DNA of 53,130 nucleotides from assembly GCA_022843805.1 (NCBI GenBank), contig JALHMY010000067.1, positions 1 through 53,130 on the forward strand, in the 5' to 3' direction. Positions within the stretch are counted from its first letter, which is position 1; each line of letters begins with the position of its first letter. The DNA comes from Fuerstiella sp. (GTDB lineage Bacteria > Planctomycetota > Planctomycetia > Planctomycetales > Planctomycetaceae). Shown piece after piece: positions 35,444 to 43,717 of this stretch. The notes beneath the pieces were generated by a model that made no database searches, was not told where the DNA came from, and saw only the letters and a list, made by a program, of their open reading frames with translations. The position numbers were made by a program, and so were the translations under genes.

Positions 35444-36013
35444 TTATCTGGCCTGACCCTTTGCATTCGAGACATCCCGGATTGCTGGCACCGGCCGATC
35501 GAGCGGCCAGTTTTCGCTGCGACATATGGCAGCCGTGAACGGCACAGTCAGCCTAATGATTCCCAGAATCATTCGCTTGCCGAACGATGGACGACCGGTT
35601 TCAACAACTGATTTCAATACATCACAGATGAATGGACCTCCCTGAGCCATCTGTTTCTCAGTCTTCGTTCCCTGAGGTATCTGGTCGGTAAGCAGGGTGA
35701 ATTCAACGCCCCCCTCAACTTCCTTCAACTCATAGGTCACCCGGCATGGCTGATCTTCAAAATTTGTAAATCGAAAGGTATGCGAAAATCGATACGGAGG
35801 CTCACACTCAAGAATCTCCCCCACCACACCCGTATATTTTCCATTCGCCGTGCGCATCCTCAACTGAGAACCAGGCTTAAGACCCCCCGAAGTATGCATC
35901 ACTGACCCGAAGAAATGATGTAATACAACACCCTCCTTCGTAAGTGCATCCCAAACCTTTTGAATGGGCGCTTTAATGATCACCTTCGCAACCTGCTGAA
36001 CCAGTTCTGTCAT
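35444..36013 (-). CDS. SRPBCC-family protein (AHSA1-like), partner of ArsR regulator
   Basis: 189 residues. The first 145 form a START/SRPBCC fold: VAKVIIKAPIQKVWDALTKE at the start, FFGSVMHTSGGLKPGSQLRM, and the C-terminal helix with GGPFICDVLKSVVETG. Such proteins bind small hydrophobic ligands in a cavity. The tail (FGKRMILGIIRLTVPFTAA) is hydrophobic and unusual. The ATG overlaps the stop of the ArsR gene (ATGA), so the two are translationally coupled. ArsR plus SRPBCC pairs are a common planctomycete and actinobacterial arrangement, in which the regulator probably controls its own operon in response to a ligand or stress. Confidence 0.85.
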   Translation of the reverse strand: MTELVQQVAKVIIKAPIQKVWDALTKEGVVLHHFFGSVMHTSGGLKPGSQLRMRTANGKYTGVVGEILECEPPYRFSHTFRFTNFEDQPCRVTYELKEVEGGVEFTLLTDQIPQGTKTEKQMAQGGPFICDVLKSVVETGRPSFGKRMILGIIRLTVPFTAAICRSENWPLDRPVPAIRDVSNAKGQAR

Positions 36014-36354
36014 GTTTCGGCACTCTCTGACGGGTTTTCGAGAAGATACTTTAAATCAAGAGCACGCGAGGCCCAGAAACGACTGTACTCCGTTGTCCAG
36101 CGATCATAGATCATCTGGATCGGCACCGCGTTAAAGAACAGCTCCCGACGCCGCCCCTGCTTCCTCGACACGATAAGATCAGCAGCCTCAAGCACGTCGA
36201 GGTGTTTCATGACAGCAATTCGCGAGATGTCGTCGAAGTACTTCACCACGTCCGCCACACTGCAGCCGGGCATCGACTTCACGATATCCAGGATTTTTCG
36301 GCGAGTCTGATGGCCGAGGGCCAAAAACACGCTGTCCATTGACTCAGGTTCCAT
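36010..36354 (-). CDS. ArsR-family transcriptional regulator
   Basis: 114 residues, winged helix-turn-helix: LALGHQTRRKILDIVKSMPG, VADVVKYFDDISRIAVMKHL (recognition helix) and the wing LIVSRKQGRRRELFF. No metal-binding cysteine motif (ELCVCDL type) is seen, so it is not a classical metal sensor. The frame begins at 36354 inside a perfect inverted repeat; the Met at 36339, with GGAA upstream, could be the real start. Co-transcribed with the SRPBCC gene (4-base overlap). Probably an autorepressor. Confidence 0.88.
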   Translation of the reverse strand: MEPESMDSVFLALGHQTRRKILDIVKSMPGCSVADVVKYFDDISRIAVMKHLDVLEAADLIVSRKQGRRRELFFNAVPIQMIYDRWTTEYSRFWASRALDLKYLLENPSESAET

Positions 36355-36376
36355 ATGTAACCAATACGTTACATAT
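36353..36376 (-). promoter_or_regulatory. perfect inverted-repeat operator of the ArsR/SRPBCC operon
   Basis: ATATGTAAC (36353-36361) and GTTACATAT (36368-36376) are perfect 9-bp arms separated by 6 bases, overlapping the annotated ArsR start. On the minus strand a TTGACC -35-like element (36394-36389) lies 12 bases upstream, so the palindrome would cover the -10/start region. Position and symmetry fit an ArsR autoregulatory operator. Confidence 0.65.
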
Positions 36377-36398
36377 CGATTCTCGACCGGTCAAGACT

Positions 36399-36996
36399 TC
36401 AGGAAAAAAGTTTTGTAACCGTTCTCCGGCGGGGGGACTGGCTCATTTTCCTGCTGGAATCACGTGCGACTTGAAGTAGCTCCAAACGCACCCGCGAAGG
36501 TTCAAATACGATCGGAAGGTCGTCCTGCCAGCCAACAAGCACAACACAATGCCTTTCACCAATTACAAGGATGGAGTCTGGCGGAATCTGCTTCAGCGAA
36601 GTGAGTCTTCTTGCAGCCAGCCGCAAAGAATACTTTTTCTTCCCTTCACGAATGACGTCGGCAACCGACATCTTTCCGTCGGCCGGCAGCGACATACCTG
36701 AGACCTCGGATTCTGACGGTAGTTTCCCCAGTCGCTGTGCCAGAAACCACAGTGCCAGTCTGCCACAGTTCAAACGGCATTTGCCTTCAAAGGCCTCTAC
36801 CTCGGCATACTGCGCCAGAACCTCGGCGATGCCATCGTCGCGTGGTTCCGATAATGCCCTCTCCGAATCAGAAACATCCACTGCCTTTCGTGTCTCGTGG
36901 ACTTCGGGATCTGCCTGCGGGGCTGCCAAAAAAGATGGGTGCAGGCGTTGCCACTGTAAACAACGCAATCAGGAAGCCCTCTAGACCTCGCAGCAT
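36399..36996 (-). pseudogene. C39-like cysteine peptidase, apparently frameshifted after the signal peptide
   Basis: Two frames complement each other. AAGGAG (plus positions 37003-37008) and ATG at 36996 open a frame with a good signal peptide (MLRGLEGFLIALFTVATP, then APIF), which hits a stop about 20 codons later. The frame carrying the body begins without ATG or ribosome site and continues exactly from the T6 run (A6 on plus, 36928-36933): removing one base gives APIFLAAPQADPEV. The body looks like a C39/papain-like peptidase: NCGRLALWFLAQRLG (Cys), ILVIGERHCVVLVGW (His) and VFEPSRVRL (third residue region). The upstream gene at 37047 is 50 bases away, so they are probably one operon. Could be a real frameshift, a sequencing error or slippage. 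Confidence 0.6.
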
Positions 36997-37046
36997 GCCT
37001 GTCTCCTTAATATCACGTATGACAGTCCATCATAAACAAGCATCAT

Positions 37047-38186
37047 TCACCGAGTCTCACGGCGTTGCCGTCGCCACAGCAGCCACGCGACAAACACCGC
37101 GCCCGCCGCGGCAGCGGTCAGATTTGCCACCAGCACCCAGGATTTTCTCCGATGAGAGACCGGTGGTGGTCCACCAGGTACAACCGGAAGGACTCCAGCT
37201 TTCATAAGTGCATCGGCATCGGCAAGTGCCTTCTCCATCATGGCCTGCAGAGAGACACCCTCCTTGTCAACCCGGAACATCACGCGATTCTTTCCTGTTC
37301 TGCTTTCACTCACGTTCGTTCCGACGGGAATGTCCAGTTTAAAATCTTCATCCGGAATCACCTCATTCACCAGGCTGGCGCTGATCAACTCATACTTCCA
37401 GAATAACCCGGGGGTATCACCCGCATGAAAATCCTGAGTATGACTCAATCGGGGAAACCAGATTCCTTTCGCCACTTCAACAAAATCTTCGGCGCTGCTC
37501 ACGAGCCCAGCCTGACCGTTACTTCCCAGGAACCGCATCAGCGGAATCACTCCATTCCGCTTCCTGTCAACGGTCAACTCAATACTGCCTCCTTCCTCCA
37601 GTGGTTTCACAATTCCGGAGAATGCTTTGAACCTCTGTTCCATCGACACAGGTATCGAAATCATCACCGCTTCATCGGATATCCGTATCACCGACCAGTG
37701 GCCCAGTTCAAACTGCTGCTCCACAAAACGTGCCGTCTCGTCCAGATGGAAACTTCCGCAGTACAGCCACCAGTCTCGGTTCTCCCTTCTTCCAAGTACC
37801 TTGCCCGGGTTGTTGATTGACATCGAAATACGCGTTGTGCCATCCGGCTGAGGCGTGTGTGTCAGCAGGTAAAGCGCTCCGTCCCTGCAAATACTTGTCG
37901 AGAGGCCACTGGCATATTTGCGAACCCAGCGGTCTCCATCGATCGAGTATATTGGTTCGCTGACGACTTCGTCCGGGAATTTTGGCGAGCCTGACGTTCT
38001 GCGAATATGAAAGCGGCCGCTGCCAATTGCATGGCGGCGTTCAAAGACCTGCGGGAGCAGTTCTTCAACCACCTGTCTTGCAGCCGCGTCATCCTGATGG
38101 ATGCCTTCTGAAGCATCGCCCATGCCGGTAACCGGCATGAGGCAGGCTCCGTTCAGACACCACATGAACATCAAAAACAGCCACAT
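37047..38186 (-). CDS. exported protein with C-terminal membrane anchor, operon partner of the C39-like gene
   Basis: 379 residues; no family recognised. The frame opens with TTG at 38216, but GGGGAG lies 8 bases before the ATG at 38186, which starts a signal peptide (MWLFLMFMWCLNGACLM). The body (about 30-310) resembles a LolA/LppX-like lipoprotein-binding fold in planctomycetes (beta-strand pattern, IGSGRFHIRRTSG, GHWSVIRISDEAVMI, IWFPRLSHTQDF). The C-terminus has a Pro-rich turn (VVPGGPPPVSHRR), one transmembrane helix and a basic tail (LLWRRQRRETR), as in sorting or anchoring tails. The adjacent cysteine peptidase may process or share its pathway; this is inference from position only. Confidence 0.65.
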   Translation of the reverse strand: MWLFLMFMWCLNGACLMPVTGMGDASEGIHQDDAAARQVVEELLPQVFERRHAIGSGRFHIRRTSGSPKFPDEVVSEPIYSIDGDRWVRKYASGLSTSICRDGALYLLTHTPQPDGTTRISMSINNPGKVLGRRENRDWWLYCGSFHLDETARFVEQQFELGHWSVIRISDEAVMISIPVSMEQRFKAFSGIVKPLEEGGSIELTVDRKRNGVIPLMRFLGSNGQAGLVSSAEDFVEVAKGIWFPRLSHTQDFHAGDTPGLFWKYELISASLVNEVIPDEDFKLDIPVGTNVSESRTGKNRVMFRVDKEGVSLQAMMEKALADADALMKAGVLPVVPGGPPPVSHRRKSWVLVANLTAAAAGAVFVAWLLWRRQRRETR

Positions 38187-38237
38187 TCCTGTACTCCCCT
38201 GCTGCCGGATTCTCAACTCGACCGAATTCTTCCGAAT

Positions 38238-38684
38238 TCACGCTTCATCCCCGAGAAAGGACTCAACGCCATCATTCGCATAAGTGTATTGGCTGCCCTT
38301 CCGGGCAAGTTCCGGTGCCGTAATCGCAAACCCAGACGTTACTCCATTGCCCTGCAAGAGCTGGTTCAGTGTTCCATGCGTACTGCTCGAACCGACAGCG
38401 ATAAAGCCCGTTGACGGAGTCTGGGCATTGCGGTATCAGATCAATGCAGACGCCGTCTGAACCTGACCCGAAAACGCCGATTCATCAGCTCGGATAACAA
38501 TTCGACCATCAACCACCTCGGCAGTAACGCCTGGCCTGTGTGACTCCACGTGAATCGTATCCTGCTGATGGAATTTGCCAACCTCCACGCCTGCACTGGC
38601 TGACTGGTCTGGTGAATCACGACGACCAGGATCTGAGACAGATCGGCCTGCGCGAAAAATTCTCCAACATTCTTCGTTGACATC
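38238..38684 (-). pseudogene. possible decayed coding remnant with one in-frame stop
   Basis: One minus-strand frame reads protein-like for about 120 residues (TIHVESHRPGVTAEVVDG, then FSGQVQTASALI), meets an in-frame TGA (38436-38438), and continues in the same frame (NAQTPSTGFIAVGSSSTHG, GFAITAPELARKGSQYTYAN) to a TGA at 38238. It has no start codon or ribosome site, and its upstream end runs into the BlaI promoter. No family recognised. The rest of the 38187-38740 gap holds only that promoter and its operators. Confidence 0.25.
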
Positions 38685-38706
38685 TACTGTATAAACAGTA
38701 GATACT
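38677..38706 (+). promoter_or_regulatory. promoter of the first BlaI-M56 operon
   Basis: A perfect -35 TTGACA (38677-38682) is followed, after 18 bases, by GATACT (38701-38706, 4/6 to TATAAT). The spacer is almost exactly filled by the first palindrome (38683-38702), a layout typical of BlaI/MecI-repressed promoters. Confidence 0.65.
38683..38702. promoter_or_regulatory. BlaI operator 1 (perfect 20-bp palindrome)
   Basis: TCTACTGT and ACAGTAGA are perfect complements around ATAA. It occupies the -35/-10 spacer of the promoter above. The TACTGT half-site is shared with operator 2. Confidence 0.7.
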
Positions 38707-38718
38707 GTGAATACAGTA
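38703..38718. promoter_or_regulatory. BlaI operator 2 (perfect 16-bp palindrome)
   Basis: TACTGT and ACAGTA with a GAAT spacer, directly abutting operator 1 and covering the -10/+1 region. The identical half-site and identical 4-base spacer indicate two dimers of one repressor. Confidence 0.7.
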
Positions 38719-38740
38719 CGTCTTGCTCAGGAGAGTCACG

Positions 38741-39142
38741 ATGGGGAAAAAGAAAGCGCGGTTTGTTGAACCGGCGGAGTTCGAACTTCAAATATTGGGT
38801 GTACTGTGGGAACACGGGCCGGCGACCGTTCGGCAGGTCATGGAATGGCTTTCGGATGGCAAAGAGCGAGCCTACACCTCGGTGCTTTCTGTTATGCAGG
38901 TCATGCAGAAGAAGGAACTTCTGAGTGTCGCTGACGAACGTGACGGACTGGCTCATATTTTCAAGCCCATGGTCACTCGCGAACAGGTGGCCGTGCCGCT
39001 GCTTCAGGGGCTGGTCCGCAAGATCTTCGGCGGCAGCACGAAGACAGCGATGCAACATCTGTTGAACTCCGACAAAGTCGATCGCAGCGAAATCGACGCC
39101 ATGCGACAACTGCTGGACGATCTCGAAAGCCGCACGAAGTAA
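38741..39142 (+). CDS. BlaI/MecI-family transcriptional repressor (pair 1)
   Basis: 133 residues from ATG 38741 (AGGAGAG 5 bases upstream); the frame itself opens with TTG at 38723. A winged helix domain occupies the first 80 residues (FELQILGVLWEHGPATVRQV, AYTSVLSVMQVMQKKELLSV) and a dimerisation helix the rest. BlaI-type repressors bind palindromic operators and are cleaved or released when the partner M56 protease is activated. The M56 gene starts 20 bases downstream, so they form one operon behind two perfect operators. The inducer is unknown; beta-lactam resistance is not implied because no beta-lactamase is in the operon. Confidence 0.92.
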   Translation: MGKKKARFVEPAEFELQILGVLWEHGPATVRQVMEWLSDGKERAYTSVLSVMQVMQKKELLSVADERDGLAHIFKPMVTREQVAVPLLQGLVRKIFGGSTKTAMQHLLNSDKVDRSEIDAMRQLLDDLESRTK

Positions 39143-39162
39143 TCCACCATCGGACCACAATC

Positions 39163-42100
39163 ATGCCAGACACCACCTCCCAGCTCAGCGAAACGCTGAT
39201 TCGAGCACTTGGTCACTCCCTGTGGCAAGCCGCGTTGATCAGCGGAACCGTCTGGCTCCTTCTGTGCACGCTGCCCGCGAAACATGCCGAACGTCGTTAT
39301 GGCATCGCGCTGGGCGGATTGACGGGCATCGTCGCTGCGGCATTAGTCACGTGGTCAGTGTTGAGACTGGAGTCCACGGAATCCATCAGCACGGCGATAC
39401 AAAAAGGTGGCCCAATGGCGTACGCCCCTGCCCTTCCCGACGCTCCCTCGACGCTGCATCAGTCTTCTCCGGCAAACCCGCGGGCAGAAGTCGCGGAACT
39501 CACCGGGCACACAGAGAAGAATGTAACGCCGTCCGCTGCCAGTGCAAATTCATCGATCAACCGCAACGGCTCGATCGTCGCTCGATGGCTGGTCGTGATC
39601 TGGCTATGCGGCGCCATCGTGATGTTGCTGCGAGGTCTCGCGGGGTTCGTGATCGCGCGTCGATGGCTGGTCGAATCAGCGGCAGTGGCGGAATCCGGTC
39701 TGCAGGAGTTCAACAACATCGTGAAAGAACTCAGCGGTCGACTCAGGCTGCGACGCCTCGTCCGCATCGTGCTCAGCGATCGCATCGACACACCAGCCGT
39801 AGTTGGCGTCCTTTGGCCGGTGATCATGGTGCCGGTTTCCATGCTGACCGGAGTTCCAGCCGACCAATGGCGAATCATGATCGCTCACGAGCTGGCTCAT
39901 ATTCGTCGCTGGGATCCGCTTGTCAGTCTGATTCAGATGGTTGTCGAGTCGCTGCTGTTTTTCAATCCCTTCGTCTGGTGGCTGAATCGCATCATTCGAG
40001 CTGAGCGCGAGGCATGCTGCGATGCCGCAGCCGCCCGAATCTGTGGGCAGCCGATGTCCGTCGCGAAGACTCTTTTGGACGTGGCAGCCTCCATCCATCG
40101 GCCTGTGATTTCTTCGGCGATGGCGTTTGCTGAACCCTCCAGCGAAAGCGAGTTGTCTGATCGAGTCCTTCGTCTCGTACAGCCCGATCGCCCGCCCCGT
40201 TCGAAGATTTCATGGCTCAGTGTCACGGTGGTCATGGTGGCCCTTGCGGCGACGTTCGTTCTGCTTCAACGCGGAACCGATATCGCCGTGAAGACGGCGG
40301 CCAACTGGATGTCGCCAAAAGAACGCATTGAGAAACTCGTGCAGCTCGAAGCCGAGCGAAATGGCAACTTCGTCCCACTGGCAGCCTCAGCGGATGGTTC
40401 AGGAGCATCCGAAGACTCTAACGCCGGCAAGATCGCCGTACATGTGATCGTCAAAACGGCTGATGGCAGCAGCGTTACGCCAATGCTGACTTTGCAGTAC
40501 CAATCGCGTGCAGGCAACCATTCCAGCGGAGGCAGTCTGAGCGGCCCGAATTCGAAAGAACCGGAACACCACAAGACTCACTATTTCTCACCATGCCAGT
40601 TGCGAATCGGGGCTTCACATCCGGACTTTGCTGCTGTCAGTTCGCCGATCCTCACGCTGATGCCGGGAGACAATGAGAAAACCATCGAGCTGATCCTGAC
40701 CAAAGGTTCGACGGTCGACGCCCTGGTTATAAACGAACATGGCGAGCCTGTTCCGGAGGCTTTGGTGAAATACTCGGCCGGGCTCGGATTCCGCGGTTCC
40801 TGGTCAGGAGGAGTGGGACAGGAAACCAGCTCAGATGAGACTGGCCGATGTCAGTTTTCCCACATTGCAGGTTCCGAATATGTCATCGAAGTTATGGCGA
40901 AAGGATACCAGCGACTGCGGTTGAAGGAATCGCTGGAACAAGCCATATCGACGAGCTCCCCAGAGCCGTTCCGGCTTGTACTCAAACCTGCTCGCCCGGT
41001 GTCCGTCCGCGTTGTCGACAAGCAGAGCAGTCAGCCGATTGCCAATGCCAGGTTGCGAATCACTTATCGCAAGTCCGCAAAAGAAGGAATGCAGTTTGGA
41101 TTCAGTCGTCGCTGGGCAACACCGGATCTGCGGTACGACTACGCAATCTCCAACAGTGATGGTCTGGCGGTGCTTGACCAGCTTGAAGAGGACACCGTCT
41201 ACACATTTGCGGTTGTTGCCGAAAATTATGGTGTTGGAGTTTTCGAAGTAAAGGCTGGCGATGAGGAACTCGCGATTTCACTGAGCGAGGCAAAGAAGAT
41301 TTCAGGACGTCTCACGGGTAATTTGCAGAAACTACAAAAGTCAGCGGATGCTGCAAAACCCGGGTTTCAGGTTTTGGTCTCGTCCCGAATCGGATCAGTG
41401 TCGGAGGATCTCACGGATTCCTGGTGGATCAATGCTGATCCCTCAGGTCACTTCGAAATCGATCGTCTGACGCAGGGCGAACGACTGACGATGAGTCTTC
41501 CGAACGAAAAGAAGGAATTGAAGATTACGGAATCGATGACCGAACTGGAAATTCCGATTCAGCCTGTCGAGCCCGAATCCAGCACGCCGCTTCGTGACGT
41601 CGTGATTCGTTTGACGGGAACAGAACCCGATGCTCCGGCGGCAGGCACGCTGTCAGTTACCTGGAGCCATCCGACTGCTCGCATGGATAGTCAAGCCAGC
41701 AACAACACGCCCATCGCTTCCAACGAAGTCCGGTTGAAGGTTCCCGTTGGTGCCTTCCTGAACTTCCGACCGGAGAGCCTCGCCGGATACCGCATTGACG
41801 ATCAAAGCCAGATCGCGATTCTTCCTGGAGCGACACCGCAGGTGATCGAAGCTCCCGTAACAGCGGTTGGTGGAGTCTACGGATCGATCAAACGAGCTGA
41901 CGGAAGCCTGGCCGATCGCGGATTCGCCACAGTTCTGGCGATGGAATTACCGCCGGGTGAAAAGGATGGAAGCCGTGTGAACTCGTCCTATTCGCAGGCC
42001 GGTTTCCAGTTCATGAAGTCCGTGCCGTTTGGCGGTCGGTATCGTCTGCTGATTCACGAGGACACCGACGATGCCCACGTATGGACCGTCAGCGAGGAAT

Positions 42101-42843
42101 TTACGATCGATGAACGTAACCCGATCGTGAAGATGGATGTTGTCCTGCCATCCGGCCGCGATCTCAGGCTCCATGTGGCAGATGAAGACGGAAATCCGGT
42201 GGCTGCTCAGAATGTCAGTTTATCGTTCAGCTTTACCCGGAGATCCGGAGGCCTCTTCGGTCGAAAGCCTCGGAGAGACTTTGGCAGTCATGGCTTCAGT
42301 ACAACCGCCGCCACAGACTCGAACGGGATCTGCACTTTTCGAGGCCTCTCGCTCGATCATCCTCTGGAAGGCATCGAGCTGACACTCACGGCGACGATTG
42401 TGCCTGGACCATACCGAGGCAAGTCGCAGACGATTTCGCTCGCGGAAACCAGGCAGCCGGTCAAAGTCGTACTTTCGCGTGGACTCACGGCCAGTGGATA
42501 CCTGATCGACGTTGCAACCAACAAGCCGGTGCCCTTTGCCGACGTTCGCGTCATGCCTCAGCAATACTCTGCAGGAAGAGGATATCAGGGATGGGCGACC
42601 GCAAAAACGGATGCCACGGGCCGCTTCGAGTTCTCCGGTCTCGAACCCATCGAATACAGAGGCTCCATTAATGACGCCTCCCCGAAAGGCGCGGTGCTTC
42701 AGCCGTACGGCGATGGTGGACTTCGCATTTCCTATCCGTCCGGAGTCCAGGAGCTCAACCTGACCCCAAAAGATCCACCCGCCGAACCCGTCCGCTGGGA
42801 AGTGATCCTCCATCCTCATGGATCGCTGAAGCCGCTGGACTAA
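39163..42843 (+). CDS. M56 (BlaR1-like) membrane peptidase with large Cna-B/CarboxypepD-reg-like extension
   Basis: 1226 residues. N-terminal membrane segments (about 15-65 and 140-165) surround the M56 metalloprotease: zinc motif H242-E-L-A-H246 (MIAHELAHIRRWDP), third ligand in AEREACCDAA (about Glu281/283), and a further membrane helix near 345-365 (VTVVMVALAATFVLL). BlaR1 has a penicillin-binding C-terminal sensor; here it is replaced by about 850 residues of repeated beta-sandwich domains of carboxypeptidase-regulatory/Cna-B type (STVDALVINEHGEPVPEALV, RPVSVRVVDKQSSQPIANA, GVYGSIKRADGSLADRG, LTASGYLIDVATNKPVPFAD). The extension would face the periplasm as a sensor or adhesive arm. Operon with the BlaI repressor. 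Confidence 0.88.
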   Translation: MPDTTSQLSETLIRALGHSLWQAALISGTVWLLLCTLPAKHAERRYGIALGGLTGIVAAALVTWSVLRLESTESISTAIQKGGPMAYAPALPDAPSTLHQSSPANPRAEVAELTGHTEKNVTPSAASANSSINRNGSIVARWLVVIWLCGAIVMLLRGLAGFVIARRWLVESAAVAESGLQEFNNIVKELSGRLRLRRLVRIVLSDRIDTPAVVGVLWPVIMVPVSMLTGVPADQWRIMIAHELAHIRRWDPLVSLIQMVVESLLFFNPFVWWLNRIIRAEREACCDAAAARICGQPMSVAKTLLDVAASIHRPVISSAMAFAEPSSESELSDRVLRLVQPDRPPRSKISWLSVTVVMVALAATFVLLQRGTDIAVKTAANWMSPKERIEKLVQLEAERNGNFVPLAASADGSGASEDSNAGKIAVHVIVKTADGSSVTPMLTLQYQSRAGNHSSGGSLSGPNSKEPEHHKTHYFSPCQLRIGASHPDFAAVSSPILTLMPGDNEKTIELILTKGSTVDALVINEHGEPVPEALVKYSAGLGFRGSWSGGVGQETSSDETGRCQFSHIAGSEYVIEVMAKGYQRLRLKESLEQAISTSSPEPFRLVLKPARPVSVRVVDKQSSQPIANARLRITYRKSAKEGMQFGFSRRWATPDLRYDYAISNSDGLAVLDQLEEDTVYTFAVVAENYGVGVFEVKAGDEELAISLSEAKKISGRLTGNLQKLQKSADAAKPGFQVLVSSRIGSVSEDLTDSWWINADPSGHFEIDRLTQGERLTMSLPNEKKELKITESMTELEIPIQPVEPESSTPLRDVVIRLTGTEPDAPAAGTLSVTWSHPTARMDSQASNNTPIASNEVRLKVPVGAFLNFRPESLAGYRIDDQSQIAILPGATPQVIEAPVTAVGGVYGSIKRADGSLADRGFATVLAMELPPGEKDGSRVNSSYSQAGFQFMKSVPFGGRYRLLIHEDTDDAHVWTVSEEFTIDERNPIVKMDVVLPSGRDLRLHVADEDGNPVAAQNVSLSFSFTRRSGGLFGRKPRRDFGSHGFSTTAATDSNGICTFRGLSLDHPLEGIELTLTATIVPGPYRGKSQTISLAETRQPVKVVLSRGLTASGYLIDVATNKPVPFADVRVMPQQYSAGRGYQGWATAKTDATGRFEFSGLEPIEYRGSINDASPKGAVLQPYGDGGLRISYPSGVQELNLTPKDPPAEPVRWEVILHPHGSLKPLD

Positions 42844-42873
42844 GGACCTGGAAAACAATAAGTTACCGCCATA

Positions 42874-42923
42874 GTCGCCTTTCGCTCCGCGAAAGAGCAC
42901 TCTTTTGCGGAGCAAAAGGCGAC
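42874..42923. terminator. 50-base near-perfect hairpin between convergent genes
   Basis: Arms 42874-42897 and 42900-42923 are nearly complementary: GTCGCCTTT, GCTCCGC and AAAGAG match CTCTTTT, GCGGAGC and AAAGGCGAC with two irregularities. It lies 30 bases beyond the M56 stop and 60 before the convergent DUF4058 stop, so it is a good bidirectional terminator candidate. The GCCTTTCGCTCCGCGAAAG sequence also looks like a dispersed planctomycete palindrome. Confidence 0.6.
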
Positions 42924-42982
42924 ATTTATTGTCTGACAGCGCCTAACGCAGGTCGAACTGTCCTCAGATCTACGCTTCAACT

Positions 42983-43717
42983 CTACGCTTCAACAACGCT
43001 TCGCCAGCGTTTTGGTAAGGCCTCGAAGGCGCGGCTGTAGGTGCTTTCCAGTGGGACCAGAACATAGCCATCAGGTTCCAGGTAGAGCGGCATATCGATC
43101 ATGACGGCGCCGATGGCGATGGGCTCCACGAATGCCCGGATGGTGAGTGCAGACTCATATCCGACCAGAGTCAGTGGACGATCCGAGGGTGCAACCCAGG
43201 GCTGCGCGATCTCTTCCCAGATCGCTCCGTGAATTCCCTGCGGATCAAATTTGCCCGGCCGATGAAGATCCAGAATCAGCAGATGAATTCGCTGGTCCAG
43301 AAGCTGGGCCGTTTTCTCCACGAAAGAACGCAGCGCCCCGCGACTCGACTTGTTGCCTGGCGAAACCACTTCCACCAGCGCGACAACGCGGTCATCACTC
43401 ACATGATGCACGGCCACGACGTTCTGCTTGCGACGGTAGAACTCCATATCGGTTTCGGACGTCACAGCGACTCGCGGCTTTGCCACCATCAGACCGCCAT
43501 CGCGGTGAGCAGGTGGATCCGGCGAGTCATCATCACCCGAATCGACCTGCAGAGCGAGAACATCCGGGCCATAACCCGCCGTTCGCTGCTCGGCCAGTGC
43601 GTAATAGTCGCTGGGCAACAGACCGGCGTTGAGCGATCGCTGAATCTCTTCGATCCAGGAGTGATGCAAGTGATGAAAAATCCCGGCCGGGACACGGCTC
43701 CAGTCATGAACGGGCAT
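42983..43717 (-). CDS. DUF4058-family protein
   Basis: 244 residues. The frame is open to 43891, but the family begins at MPVHDWSRVPAGIFHHLHHS (ATG 43717, GAGAGG about 10 bases upstream). Conserved stretches: DWSRVPAGIFHHLHHSWI, LPSDYYALAEQRTAGYGPDV, VVALVEVVSPGNKSSRGAL (strongly PD-(D/E)xK/Uma2-like) and LILDLHRPGKFDPQG. DUF4058 proteins are frequent in planctomycetes and cyanobacteria; function unknown, nuclease relationship suspected. A 13-base duplication (CTACGCTTCAAC) covers the stop codon. Stand-alone gene. Confidence 0.85.
   Translation of the reverse strand: MPVHDWSRVPAGIFHHLHHSWIEEIQRSLNAGLLPSDYYALAEQRTAGYGPDVLALQVDSGDDDSPDPPAHRDGGLMVAKPRVAVTSETDMEFYRRKQNVVAVHHVSDDRVVALVEVVSPGNKSSRGALRSFVEKTAQLLDQRIHLLILDLHRPGKFDPQGIHGAIWEEIAQPWVAPSDRPLTLVGYESALTIRAFVEPIAIGAVMIDMPLYLEPDGYVLVPLESTYSRAFEALPKRWRSVVEA

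Noticed and set aside
38741..39142. Beta-lactam resistance operon (BlaI/BlaR1)
   Set aside because: No beta-lactamase or penicillin-binding sensor domain is present in either operon; the class C-like domain at 355-2181 is far away and of a different type.
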